From positions 1 through 64,000 of IMG/VR virus record IMGVR_UViG_3300032311_001250: DNA of 64,000 bases, one strand, 5' to 3'. Below the pieces are notes generated by a model. It did not search any database, had not been told where the DNA came from, and was given only the letters and a program-made list of their open reading frames with translations. Below, piece after piece: positions 59,727 to 64,000 of the stretch (within the stretch, counting starts at the first letter, position 1; the number at the start of each line of letters is the position of its first letter). The translations under genes were made by a program, and so were the position numbers. The stretch comes from a virus.

Positions 59727-59945
59727 TTATAACCCCTCTGGGGATGCCTTCCGACTTTCCCCTACTTTCTTGCCGGTCTGAGTTTCATACTTACCCTTGG
59801 CTTTTTGCATGCACTCCTTGCAGAGTCGGCTCCACCATCGATGTTCATTGATGTAATACCCAACGGAGTTTCCTCGGCACTCGTTACACGCATAGTACTT
59901 CAGGCTAGGCCGCCACATGATATAGGGCTCAATAGGCGCGCTCAT
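59727..59945 (-). CDS. Zinc-finger protein, 72 aa
   Basis: Start at 59,945 (MSAPIEPYIMWRPSLKYYAC) chosen by ATGA overlap with the upstream gene. CNECRG and CKECMQKAKGKYETQTGKK give a two-knuckle ribbon. Ends just before the exported-protein start. Confidence 0.6.
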   Translation of the reverse strand: MSAPIEPYIMWRPSLKYYACNECRGNSVGYYINEHRWWSRLCKECMQKAKGKYETQTGKKVGESRKASPEGL

Positions 59946-60121
59946 CCGGGCATCCCGGCATACTTGCGGCGGTATACCTTTCGTCGCGCCTCTACGCACG
60001 GATCGCATAGTGGCACCGCACCGCCATCATCAAGCCAGACGGCGCGAGCCTTATCGTCGCAGTCGCGGCACTTCAGATCTGTCGTTGGGGTTTCGTCCTT
60101 GCGGATCACCATCGGCTCCAT
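59942..60121 (-). CDS. Zinc-finger protein, 59 aa
   Basis: ATG 60,121 overlaps the upstream TAA (TAATG). CRDCDDKARAVWLDDGGAVP and LCDPCVEARRKVYRRKYAGM form one ribbon with a basic end. A GTG nine bases upstream is a second possible start. Confidence 0.6.
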   Translation of the reverse strand: MEPMVIRKDETPTTDLKCRDCDDKARAVWLDDGGAVPLCDPCVEARRKVYRRKYAGMPG

Positions 60122-60333
60122 TAGCGGCACCCGACGGCTACGGCCTCACCGGCAATGTCAATGCCATTTGGGGCAGGGTCGGGATAGACGGCAACATCAA
60201 CGCCGCACTTGGTGCAGATCGCAACGCTATGGGCGTTCCACCCGGTGCCGATGAGATGGGTGAACTTTCCGAGCTGGTGGCCGCGCATCTTGGCGGCCTT
60301 GCGTGCCTGCTTCCTAAGGTTTCGTGTTTTCAT
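60121..60333 (-). CDS. Small zinc-binding phage protein, 70 aa
   Basis: Basic N-terminus (KTRNLRKQARKAAKMRGHQL), then GTGWNAHSVAICTKCGVDVA with C-x2-C and a final Cys. First gene of a long minus operon. RBS AGGAGG, preceded by a strong leader hairpin and a TTGACA promoter. Confidence 0.65.
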   Translation of the reverse strand: MKTRNLRKQARKAAKMRGHQLGKFTHLIGTGWNAHSVAICTKCGVDVAVYPDPAPNGIDIAGEAVAVGCR

Positions 60334-60351
60334 CTTAACCTCCTACTATGG

Positions 60352-60389
60352 TGCCGGGAGGCGGGGTAGGAGTCCCACCTCAACCGGCA
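60352..60389 (-). promoter_or_regulatory. Leader hairpin before 60,333
   Basis: TGCCGG/CCGGCA (60,352-60,357 with 60,384-60,389) encloses GAGG/CCTC and GGG/CCC. It ends about 10 nt before the RBS. The element resembles the leader at 52.5 kb in sequence order (GTCATC, GGTG, ACTCC, CCCGCC, CCGGC, GGAG). Confidence 0.55.
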
Positions 60390-60507
60390 TAGATGACACC
60401 ACCGGGTTATGGCGAACCGTCCTACTTCCGAAAGCAGAAGAACCACACAAGCTTTCGCTTACTCTTCTTTTCCCGGTTGATAGGTGTTCCCCGGTGATGC
60501 CAAGAGG

Positions 60508-60537
60508 AGCCTAGCAGGCCTGATATTTGTCTGTCAA
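60508..60537 (-). promoter_or_regulatory. Sigma70-type promoter of the minus operon
   Basis: TTGACA (60,532-60,537), 18 bp, TAGGCT (60,508-60,513). It would yield a leader of about 165 nt before ATG 60,333. The region 60,390-60,500 shows no supportable gene. Confidence 0.5.
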
Positions 60538-60545
60538 ATTTCAGG

Positions 60546-60665
60546 TCAACGCCGTTTATTCTTGCGGCTTTCCTTGATCTCATACCGTGCTTGTTCAATG
60601 ATGATGAGCACCCCAATAGCAATCGCCACCGCCCATGCCCAATCTCCATAGCTCATGTGATTCAT
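60546..60665 (-). CDS. Single-pass membrane peptide, 39 aa
   Basis: Sequence MNHMSYGDWAWAVAIAIGVL, then IIIEQARYEIKESRKNKRR: one membrane helix and a basic cytoplasmic tail. RBS GGAGGGAG 8 nt upstream. It lies between the non-coding control region and the operon promoter. Confidence 0.55.
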   Translation of the reverse strand: MNHMSYGDWAWAVAIAIGVLIIIEQARYEIKESRKNKRR

Positions 60666-60740
60666 TGTTCATCTCCCTCCGGTCGATTACTGTATCACGT
60701 GGTTATTACATTTTGGCACTAAGGACTTCTACGCCAGTGA

Positions 60741-60809
60741 GCCTCGGGCTCGGCCCGAAAACGCCGAAGGCGGTTGAGCCGTGAGGCGAGGGTCACGGTG
60801 CCGTGAGGC
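60741..60809. other. Structured GC-rich element in the control region
   Basis: GCCTC-g-GGCTC pairs with GAGCC-gt-GAGGC (60,741-60,787), with an inner hairpin CGCC-GAA-GGCG (60,762-60,772). Direct repeats GCCGTGAGGC stand at 60,778-60,787 and 60,800-60,809. Part of the 600-bp gap 60,666-61,270 that has no supportable gene. Confidence 0.5.
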
Positions 60810-60933
60810 AGGCGCCGTACAAGCTCCATAGGGATAGAGAACGACTAAGAGAACGTAGTAGGGAACAACGCCTTCATTCATGGCTAATTCTTCCTGTGCT
60901 GGGGACTACTTGCTCCTGCCTGTGCTATGACCA

Positions 60934-61197
60934 GTTATTCCCTGCGCTGGTACTTTGTTTGAGGTTGTGGCGTGTGGGTGGTGGTTTGGTGTCTGAAACG
61001 GGAAGATGATATTTGGCTGGTGGATTTGGGTGGTTGCCACGGCGGGGGGTTATTCCAGGCCGTTTATGCCCCTCTTCACAACCATCATATCTAAGGTTAT
61101 TCCAGCCCTTTTCCGCACGAGTTATTCCCCCAGCTCCAGTTATTCCGGGGTTATTCCAGGGTTATTCCGGAGTTATTACGGAGTTATTCAGGAATAA
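60934..61197 (+). repeat. GTTATTCC iteron array with 11-bp period (origin or control candidate)
   Basis: Seven exact GTTATTCC copies start at 60,934, 61,049, 61,096, 61,121, 61,139, 61,150 and 61,161. Variants follow at 61,172 (GTTATTAC) and 61,183 (GTTATTCA), and an inverted GGAATAA at 61,191. The last five direct copies are exactly 11 bp apart, one helical turn, so bound proteins would stack on one face. Such iterons are typical of replication initiator or master-regulator sites. Confidence 0.7.
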
Positions 61198-61201
61198 TTA
61201 C

Positions 61202-61260
61202 GGCTTCTTAACCAAATCGACCCACAGGCAACGCGCTGGGCAGATTAAGGCTTCTTAACC
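61202..61260 (+). repeat. 12-bp direct repeats GGCTTCTTAACC
   Basis: Exact copies at 61,202-61,213 and 61,249-61,260. The second ends 10 bp before the TTGACA of the next promoter, so it could be an operator. Confidence 0.55.
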
Positions 61261-61270
61261 TTCGCTGGGT

Positions 61271-61320
61271 TTGACAGCTGGCTCTCTATCCCCTATGGTG
61301 GTACTGCCCTCTTTGGGGTA
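61271..61320 (+). promoter_or_regulatory. Promoter plus leader hairpin for the + early genes
   Basis: TTGACA (61,271-61,276), 17 bp, TATGGT (61,294-61,299). The leader folds TGCCCT/GGGGTA (61,305-61,320, loop CTTT) before GTAGTAGGAGG. Good consensus and the first of four such cassettes. Confidence 0.65.
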
Positions 61321-61339
61321 TGTAGTAGGAGGTACCGGT

Positions 61340-61591
61340 ATGGCAACAGGCCAGAAGTACGAGAACGGAATGCTCGAGGGGTTCTTGGCCGCTCGGGGTG
61401 CCTATGCGTTTATGCAGGCACAGCAGACCCAGAATCCAGAGGCGATGCGGAGCTACCTTGATGCGTGCATTGCCTATGGGGATGCGCTCAGGATTTATCA
61501 GGCAGAAGGCGATGGCCCCGAGGTGCAGCGGCTTACCGGTGTCGGTATGGACGCGACCGACAAGGCGCACGAGCTTGAGAAGGCCTCATGA
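61340..61591 (+). CDS. Hypothetical helical protein, 83 aa
   Basis: Start at 61,340 (MATGQKYENGMLEGFLAARG) set by AGGAGG. All-alpha pattern (AYAFMQAQQTQNPEAMRSYL, LRIYQAEGDGPEVQRLTG). First gene right of the iteron array. No family recognised. Confidence 0.62.
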   Translation: MATGQKYENGMLEGFLAARGAYAFMQAQQTQNPEAMRSYLDACIAYGDALRIYQAEGDGPEVQRLTGVGMDATDKAHELEKAS

Positions 61592-61908
61592 GCAACTTTA
61601 AGACCTATCTCCATAAGGGGTGCTCGGGGAAGTCCCGGGCGTCGAATGAATGGTGGGATGGCATCTACTTCTATGGGCTGCTTGAGGTCGTCTGCTCGAT
61701 TATGGGCGAAGGCGACAAGACGCAGATTGGCGTCGTCCAGAACCCGGAGGAGTACGCCTATCCGGAGATTACCGAGATTCGCTGCCACGACTGCGGTGAG
61801 AGCGTCCGGAAGGTCAGTATGCCGGCCTTGAAGCTTGAGACCCGCATCGGCCACGACCCAGAGTCGTATGGTCTGGTATACTGCGAATCTACCATTCAGC
61901 AGCCGTAG
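61588..61908 (+). CDS. Hypothetical protein with CHDCGE site, 106 aa
   Basis: ATGA overlap with the previous gene. NEWWDGIYFYGLLEVVCSIM, then EITEIRCHDCGESVRKVSMP, a single CxxC with further Cys at CSGK and YCEST. Alpha/beta. No family recognised. Confidence 0.6.
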   Translation: MSNFKTYLHKGCSGKSRASNEWWDGIYFYGLLEVVCSIMGEGDKTQIGVVQNPEEYAYPEITEIRCHDCGESVRKVSMPALKLETRIGHDPESYGLVYCESTIQQP

Positions 61909-61923
61909 TAGTTAGGAGGGTTT

Positions 61924-61980
61924 ATGGATAGCTTGTGGTTTTGGGTTATTTTCTTCCTCGTTTGCGGAGCCATCTTTTAA
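61924..61980 (+). CDS. Membrane micropeptide, 18 aa
   Basis: MDSLWFWVIFFLVCGAIF is a single hydrophobic helix. A full RBS TTAGGAGG precedes it and its TAA overlaps the next ATG (TAATG). Coupling and the clean frame support translation despite the length. Either a true peptide or a device coupling the next gene. Confidence 0.5.
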   Translation: MDSLWFWVIFFLVCGAIF

Positions 61981-62249
61981 TGAAGGCGTGGGCAGTTCAG
62001 GCGTATCAGTACGATGCGGCCGTTCACTGCGTTGGATGCGCCAAGTCCCGGTTCGGCGAGGAGCTTGATTCATCGGCCGTGGATTCGGAGGGTAATCCCC
62101 CGTTCCCCATCTTTGCGTCAGATGACTTCTGCCCCTGCGGGGAGTGGTGCCTTTCTTGTGGCGCGGTTATTAGCGAGCCGTACAAGCATGAGCCGGGGAT
62201 GTGCTCTCGTGGCTTCGACAACTGCCGTCTGGTGGTTGTGAATGAGTGA
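61980..62249 (+). CDS. Cys-rich zinc-ribbon protein, 89 aa
   Basis: Start at 61,980 (MKAWAVQAYQYDAAVHCVGC) by TAATG coupling. CVGCAKSRFGEELDSSAVDS, then DDFCPCGEWCLSCGAVISEP and a final Cys: up to nine ligands. Function unknown. Confidence 0.62.
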   Translation: MKAWAVQAYQYDAAVHCVGCAKSRFGEELDSSAVDSEGNPPFPIFASDDFCPCGEWCLSCGAVISEPYKHEPGMCSRGFDNCRLVVVNE

Positions 62250-62472
62250 GATGAGCGAACAGGAGATCCGGGAGAACTTTCAGATTATTTCGATTACGGT
62301 CAAGTGGACGGCGGAGGATATCCGTCGGCGCAGGCCGAACTGGTCAATCGAGGAGTGCGAACACTTCATCGACAGCTCCTATCCGGAGATTGCCGCTGAA
62401 GCGCAGGAGGCCGGCGACCGGATGATCGATTCAGTATTGGAGGCAATGGGAGATGAGCCGGAAACGAACTAG
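62242..62472 (+). CDS. Hypothetical acidic protein, 76 aa
   Basis: MSEMSEQEIRENFQIISITV, WTAEDIRRRRPNWSIEECEH, then an acidic helix (EAAAEAQEAGDRMIDSVLEA-like). Overlaps the previous gene by 8 nt and the next by 20. A common small phage fold of the 'W-x-I-x-E-x-F' type is possible. Confidence 0.6.
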   Translation: MSEMSEQEIRENFQIISITVKWTAEDIRRRRPNWSIEECEHFIDSSYPEIAAEAQEAGDRMIDSVLEAMGDEPETN

Positions 62473-62653
62473 CTCGTGGGAGTCAGGCAAGTGGCCAACC
62501 TGCCCGAATAACATCAGGCACACACTTGTACCAGATCCGAACGGCGCGTGGGTATGCGAGGAGTGTAAGGCCGCCCACAAGCCCAGGAGCAAGACACCAT
62601 TCCGGTTCGCCTTTGCGCTTGACAAGATGACATCAGAAGGAGATACTCAGTAG
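62453..62653 (+). CDS. Zinc-knuckle protein, 66 aa
   Basis: KWPTCPNNIRHTLVPDPNGA, WVCEECKAAHKPRSKTPFRF: a C ... H ... CxxC pattern with basic flanks. Overlaps the previous gene; RBS GGGAG lies inside it. The promoter of the next gene overlaps its 3' end. Confidence 0.6.
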   Translation: MSRKRTSSWESGKWPTCPNNIRHTLVPDPNGAWVCEECKAAHKPRSKTPFRFAFALDKMTSEGDTQ

Positions 62654-62668
62654 TACGGCAGTTGCCGT
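62619..62668 (+). promoter_or_regulatory. Promoter plus ACGGC/GCCGT leader hairpin
   Basis: TTGACA (62,619-62,624), 17 bp, GATACT (62,642-62,647). Hairpin ACGGC-AGTT-GCCGT at 62,655-62,668, then GTGTAGGAGG. The same hairpin recurs at 62,993. Confidence 0.65.
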
Positions 62669-62686
62669 GTAGTGTAGGAGGAAATT

Positions 62687-62956
62687 ATGGCAGTCGATCA
62701 TGACGCACTGGTGAAGGAGCGCGAGAAGCTTCTGCCAGAGGATCGGGAAGTTCATTACATCATCAGTGAGATGCTTGAGCCGCTGCGCGGCGCGCGGATT
62801 ATTGGTGGCCGGGTTGAGGAAAGCGACGATTATTTCCCACCATTCCCGGTTCTTATTATTGAGGACATTCACGGCGACAAGTTCGAGGTGATTGTCTCGG
62901 CGGACGACGAGATGAACGGCGGCGGTCGTCTTATCTTTCAGGTCGCCGATAGGTGA
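62687..62956 (+). CDS. Hypothetical protein, 89 aa
   Basis: Helical start (HDALVKEREKLLPEDREVHY) then strands (GARIIGGRVEESDDYFPPFP, VLIIEDIHGDKFEVIVSADD). Monocistronic cassette with its own promoter and leader hairpin. No family recognised. Confidence 0.62.
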   Translation: MAVDHDALVKEREKLLPEDREVHYIISEMLEPLRGARIIGGRVEESDDYFPPFPVLIIEDIHGDKFEVIVSADDEMNGGGRLIFQVADR

Positions 62957-63006
62957 TTGACAAGTTGCGACCGACCATTTAGTATCGTTAGCACGGCAGT
63001 TGCCGT
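62957..63006 (+). promoter_or_regulatory. Promoter plus ACGGC/GCCGT leader hairpin (second copy)
   Basis: TTGACA (62,957-62,962), 17 bp, TAGTAT (62,980-62,985). The hairpin ACGGC-AGTT-GCCGT at 62,993-63,006 is identical to the previous cassette, then TGTAGGAGG. Confidence 0.7.
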
Positions 63007-63024
63007 ATTGTTGTAGGAGGCAGT

Positions 63025-63591
63025 ATGGATAAGTTCAGGACACGAATCGAGCAGGACACAGCCGACGGCTACGATGTCCTTGGCGACCGCGCAGGTCAGT
63101 TCTATACCGGAGAGAAGGCCGCAAACTACGGCTTCCCGTGGGATGTCAAGCTTCCGGTCAATGACGAGAATGTCGCCACTTTCGCGCCACCGGCAGACGC
63201 GGTGTATGTCAGCAAGGTCTACGGATTCTCACACTCTGGCATGAGCATCAGTCTTACGCCGTTCACGGATAAGTGGGATTCCGCGCAGATTGGGTTCTAT
63301 GTGATTGAGAAGGATCAGGCGAAGTTCTGGCTCGGTGATTCGTATACCGAGGAGGAGCTTGCGGCGAAGGCCGAGGCCGAGATTAGCGTCGTAGACTCCG
63401 TGCTTCGTGGCGAGGTCTATTGCGTCATCTTGGAGAAGTCCGTCGATTGCGGCACAGCAGGACACGAGAACACTTGGGAGGTAGAGGAGTCGTTGGGCGG
63501 CATCATTGGCTACGACCAAGCAGAAGCCGAGGCCGACGCAATGATTCGCTACAAGAAGGGCATCGTGGACTATGAGGGGGAGCGAGTATGA
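63025..63591 (+). CDS. Hypothetical phage protein, 188 aa
   Basis: Starts MDKFRTRIEQDTADGYDVLG, a pattern seen in small phage proteins of unknown role. Body includes FSHSGMSISLTPFTDKWDSA, QIGFYVIEKDQAKFWLGDSY and a C-terminal WEVEESLGGIIGYDQAEAEA. The sequence is more polar than neighbours. Overlaps the next gene by ATGA. Confidence 0.65.
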   Translation: MDKFRTRIEQDTADGYDVLGDRAGQFYTGEKAANYGFPWDVKLPVNDENVATFAPPADAVYVSKVYGFSHSGMSISLTPFTDKWDSAQIGFYVIEKDQAKFWLGDSYTEEELAAKAEAEISVVDSVLRGEVYCVILEKSVDCGTAGHENTWEVEESLGGIIGYDQAEAEADAMIRYKKGIVDYEGERV

Positions 63592-63839
63592 GCGGTCAGA
63601 TGGATAAGTGTATTGCGTGTGGCGCAGTGGTGTTCTACGACGACGAGAAGCTCGTCGGTACTTGGAACGGCATGCCATTCGACCGGTTTGATGTGCTTGA
63701 GCCGGAGCATTATGCCGAGGGTGTACCAGAAGGGTATCTGGTGTATTGCTTGGACTGCGCTCCGTGCGAGTGTGGCGACCACGAGCGGTTCGCCCCCCAC
63801 CGAGCTTCGGAGATTGACAAGGGGAACGCAGGGGTATAG
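63588..63839 (+). CDS. Zinc-ribbon protein, 83 aa
   Basis: CIACGAVVFYDDEKLVGTWN near the N-terminus and YCLDCAPCECGDHERFAPHR at the C-terminal side: two CxxC pairs plus His. ATGA overlap. The next promoter overlaps its 3' end. Confidence 0.62.
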   Translation: MSGQMDKCIACGAVVFYDDEKLVGTWNGMPFDRFDVLEPEHYAEGVPEGYLVYCLDCAPCECGDHERFAPHRASEIDKGNAGV

Positions 63840-63861
63840 TATTGTCGTGCTCCACTTGGAG
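63814..63861 (+). promoter_or_regulatory. Promoter plus leader hairpin
   Basis: TTGACA (63,814-63,819), 17 bp, TAGTAT (63,837-63,842), identical in boxes and spacing to the one at 62,957. Hairpin CTCC-ACTT-GGAG (63,850-63,861) and GTGTAGGAGG follow. Confidence 0.68.
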
Positions 63862-63882
63862 TGAGGAAGTGTAGGAGGAAGT

Positions 63883-64000
63883 ATGCCAAACTGGTGTGTG
63901 AATCAGGTAGACATTAGCGGTGATGAGGCGGAGATTGTCCGGCTCATTGCGTTGGTGAAGGGTAGCGATAGCGACTTCGACTTCGCCAAGATTGTGCCGC
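63883..64000 (+). CDS. Api92-like/DUF1281-type protein, partial at right edge
   Basis: Begins MPNWCVNQVDISGDEAEIVR and continues to DFDFAKIVP at the edge. The MPNWC-N-x-I-G opening and the F-x-F-x-K-I-x-P motif mark this ferredoxin-fold family, frequent in phages and plasmids. Role unknown. RBS AGGAGG. The C-terminus is outside the window. Confidence 0.8.
   Translation, partial: MPNWCVNQVDISGDEAEIVRLIALVKGSDSDFDFAKIVP

Noticed and set aside
60350-60400. tRNA-like 3' end (CCCGGCACCA on the minus strand)
   Set aside because: No matching acceptor 5' strand or anticodon arm upstream. The sequence folds as a simple leader hairpin.
60422-60649. Minus frame of 75 codons (WHHRGTPINREKKS)
   Set aside because: It crosses the TTGACA promoter and lacks an RBS. 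The 39-residue membrane peptide in another frame has one.
60803-61009. + strand frame of 68 codons in the control region
   Set aside because: Arg/Leu-rich random-looking sequence, no RBS, overlaps the structured element.
61139-61197. CRISPR-like array from the phased repeats
   Set aside because: Unit of 11 bp with 3-bp variable part and no spacers; an iteron, not CRISPR.
61013-61258. + strand frame of 81 codons across the GTTATTCC array
   Set aside because: The product is only the translated repeat (VIP, GYSG patterns), without RBS; the repeat is better explained as a DNA element.

Overview
This window is a 64 kb segment of a long-tailed (siphovirus-type) double-stranded DNA phage genome. 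It is cut at both ends through open genes. The structural module encodes an HK97-type protease and capsid, a head-tail connector set, tail-tube proteins, a frameshifted tail-chaperone pair and a 3,534-residue tape measure. Several signs point to a monoderm (Gram-positive-type) host, perhaps Actinomycetota or Chloroflexota. They are strong AGGAGG ribosome sites, several probable leaderless start codons directly behind a -10 box, a papain-like (C39) endolysin with small membrane proteins and no visible spanins, and Pro-Thr-rich secreted proteins. This host call is inference. I found no tRNA, rRNA, CRISPR, integrase or insertion sequence, and no recognisable portal gene.

Layout. 1-600: two minus-strand accessory genes. 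600-818: a leader with four inverted repeats. 819-33,095 (+): protease fused to a Dps-like domain, major capsid, connector and neck proteins, two tail-tube paralogues, tail chaperones with a -1 slippery site, tape measure, three large tail-tip/fibre proteins, endolysin, holin. A minus-strand phosphoesterase plus an H1-like peptide (6,789-8,230) interrupts this operon. 33,168-41,493 (-): membrane and secreted proteins next to lysis, then a tail-fibre cluster. 41,515-43,435 (+): terminase small and large subunits, driven from a palindromic -10 box shared with a divergent gene. 43,432-48,834 (-): a secreted subtilisin, small regulators, a DUF1599 protein, a sugar epimerase and glycosyltransferases. 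48,875-49,861 (+): a compact GC-rich structured leader RNA followed by small zinc-ribbon and HTH proteins. 49,836-51,621 (-): two more glycosyltransferases. 51,634-51,932: a G-quadruplex-prone spacer. 52-54.7 kb: secreted double-psi barrel protein, ParB-like and metalloprotease-like proteins. 54,691-60,665 (-): a dense set of tiny Cys-rich and membrane proteins, a LexA-type DNA-binding domain and a sigma region-4 protein. 60,666-61,339: non-coding control/origin-like region with an 11-bp iteron array. 61,340-64,000 (+): small early-type genes, several with their own TTGACA promoter and hairpin leader.

Working together: the + structural operon builds and lyses. The minus fibre and glycosyltransferase blocks probably set host range and surface or DNA decoration. 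The 60.7-61.3 kb region divides two divergent sets of small genes and is the best candidate for early control and replication initiation. The most unusual items are the protease-Dps fusion, the tape measure carrying HicA-like and HELAH domains, the secreted subtilisin, the structured RNA at 48.9-49.06 kb, the 11-bp iterons, and the repeated promoter/hairpin/RBS cassettes.
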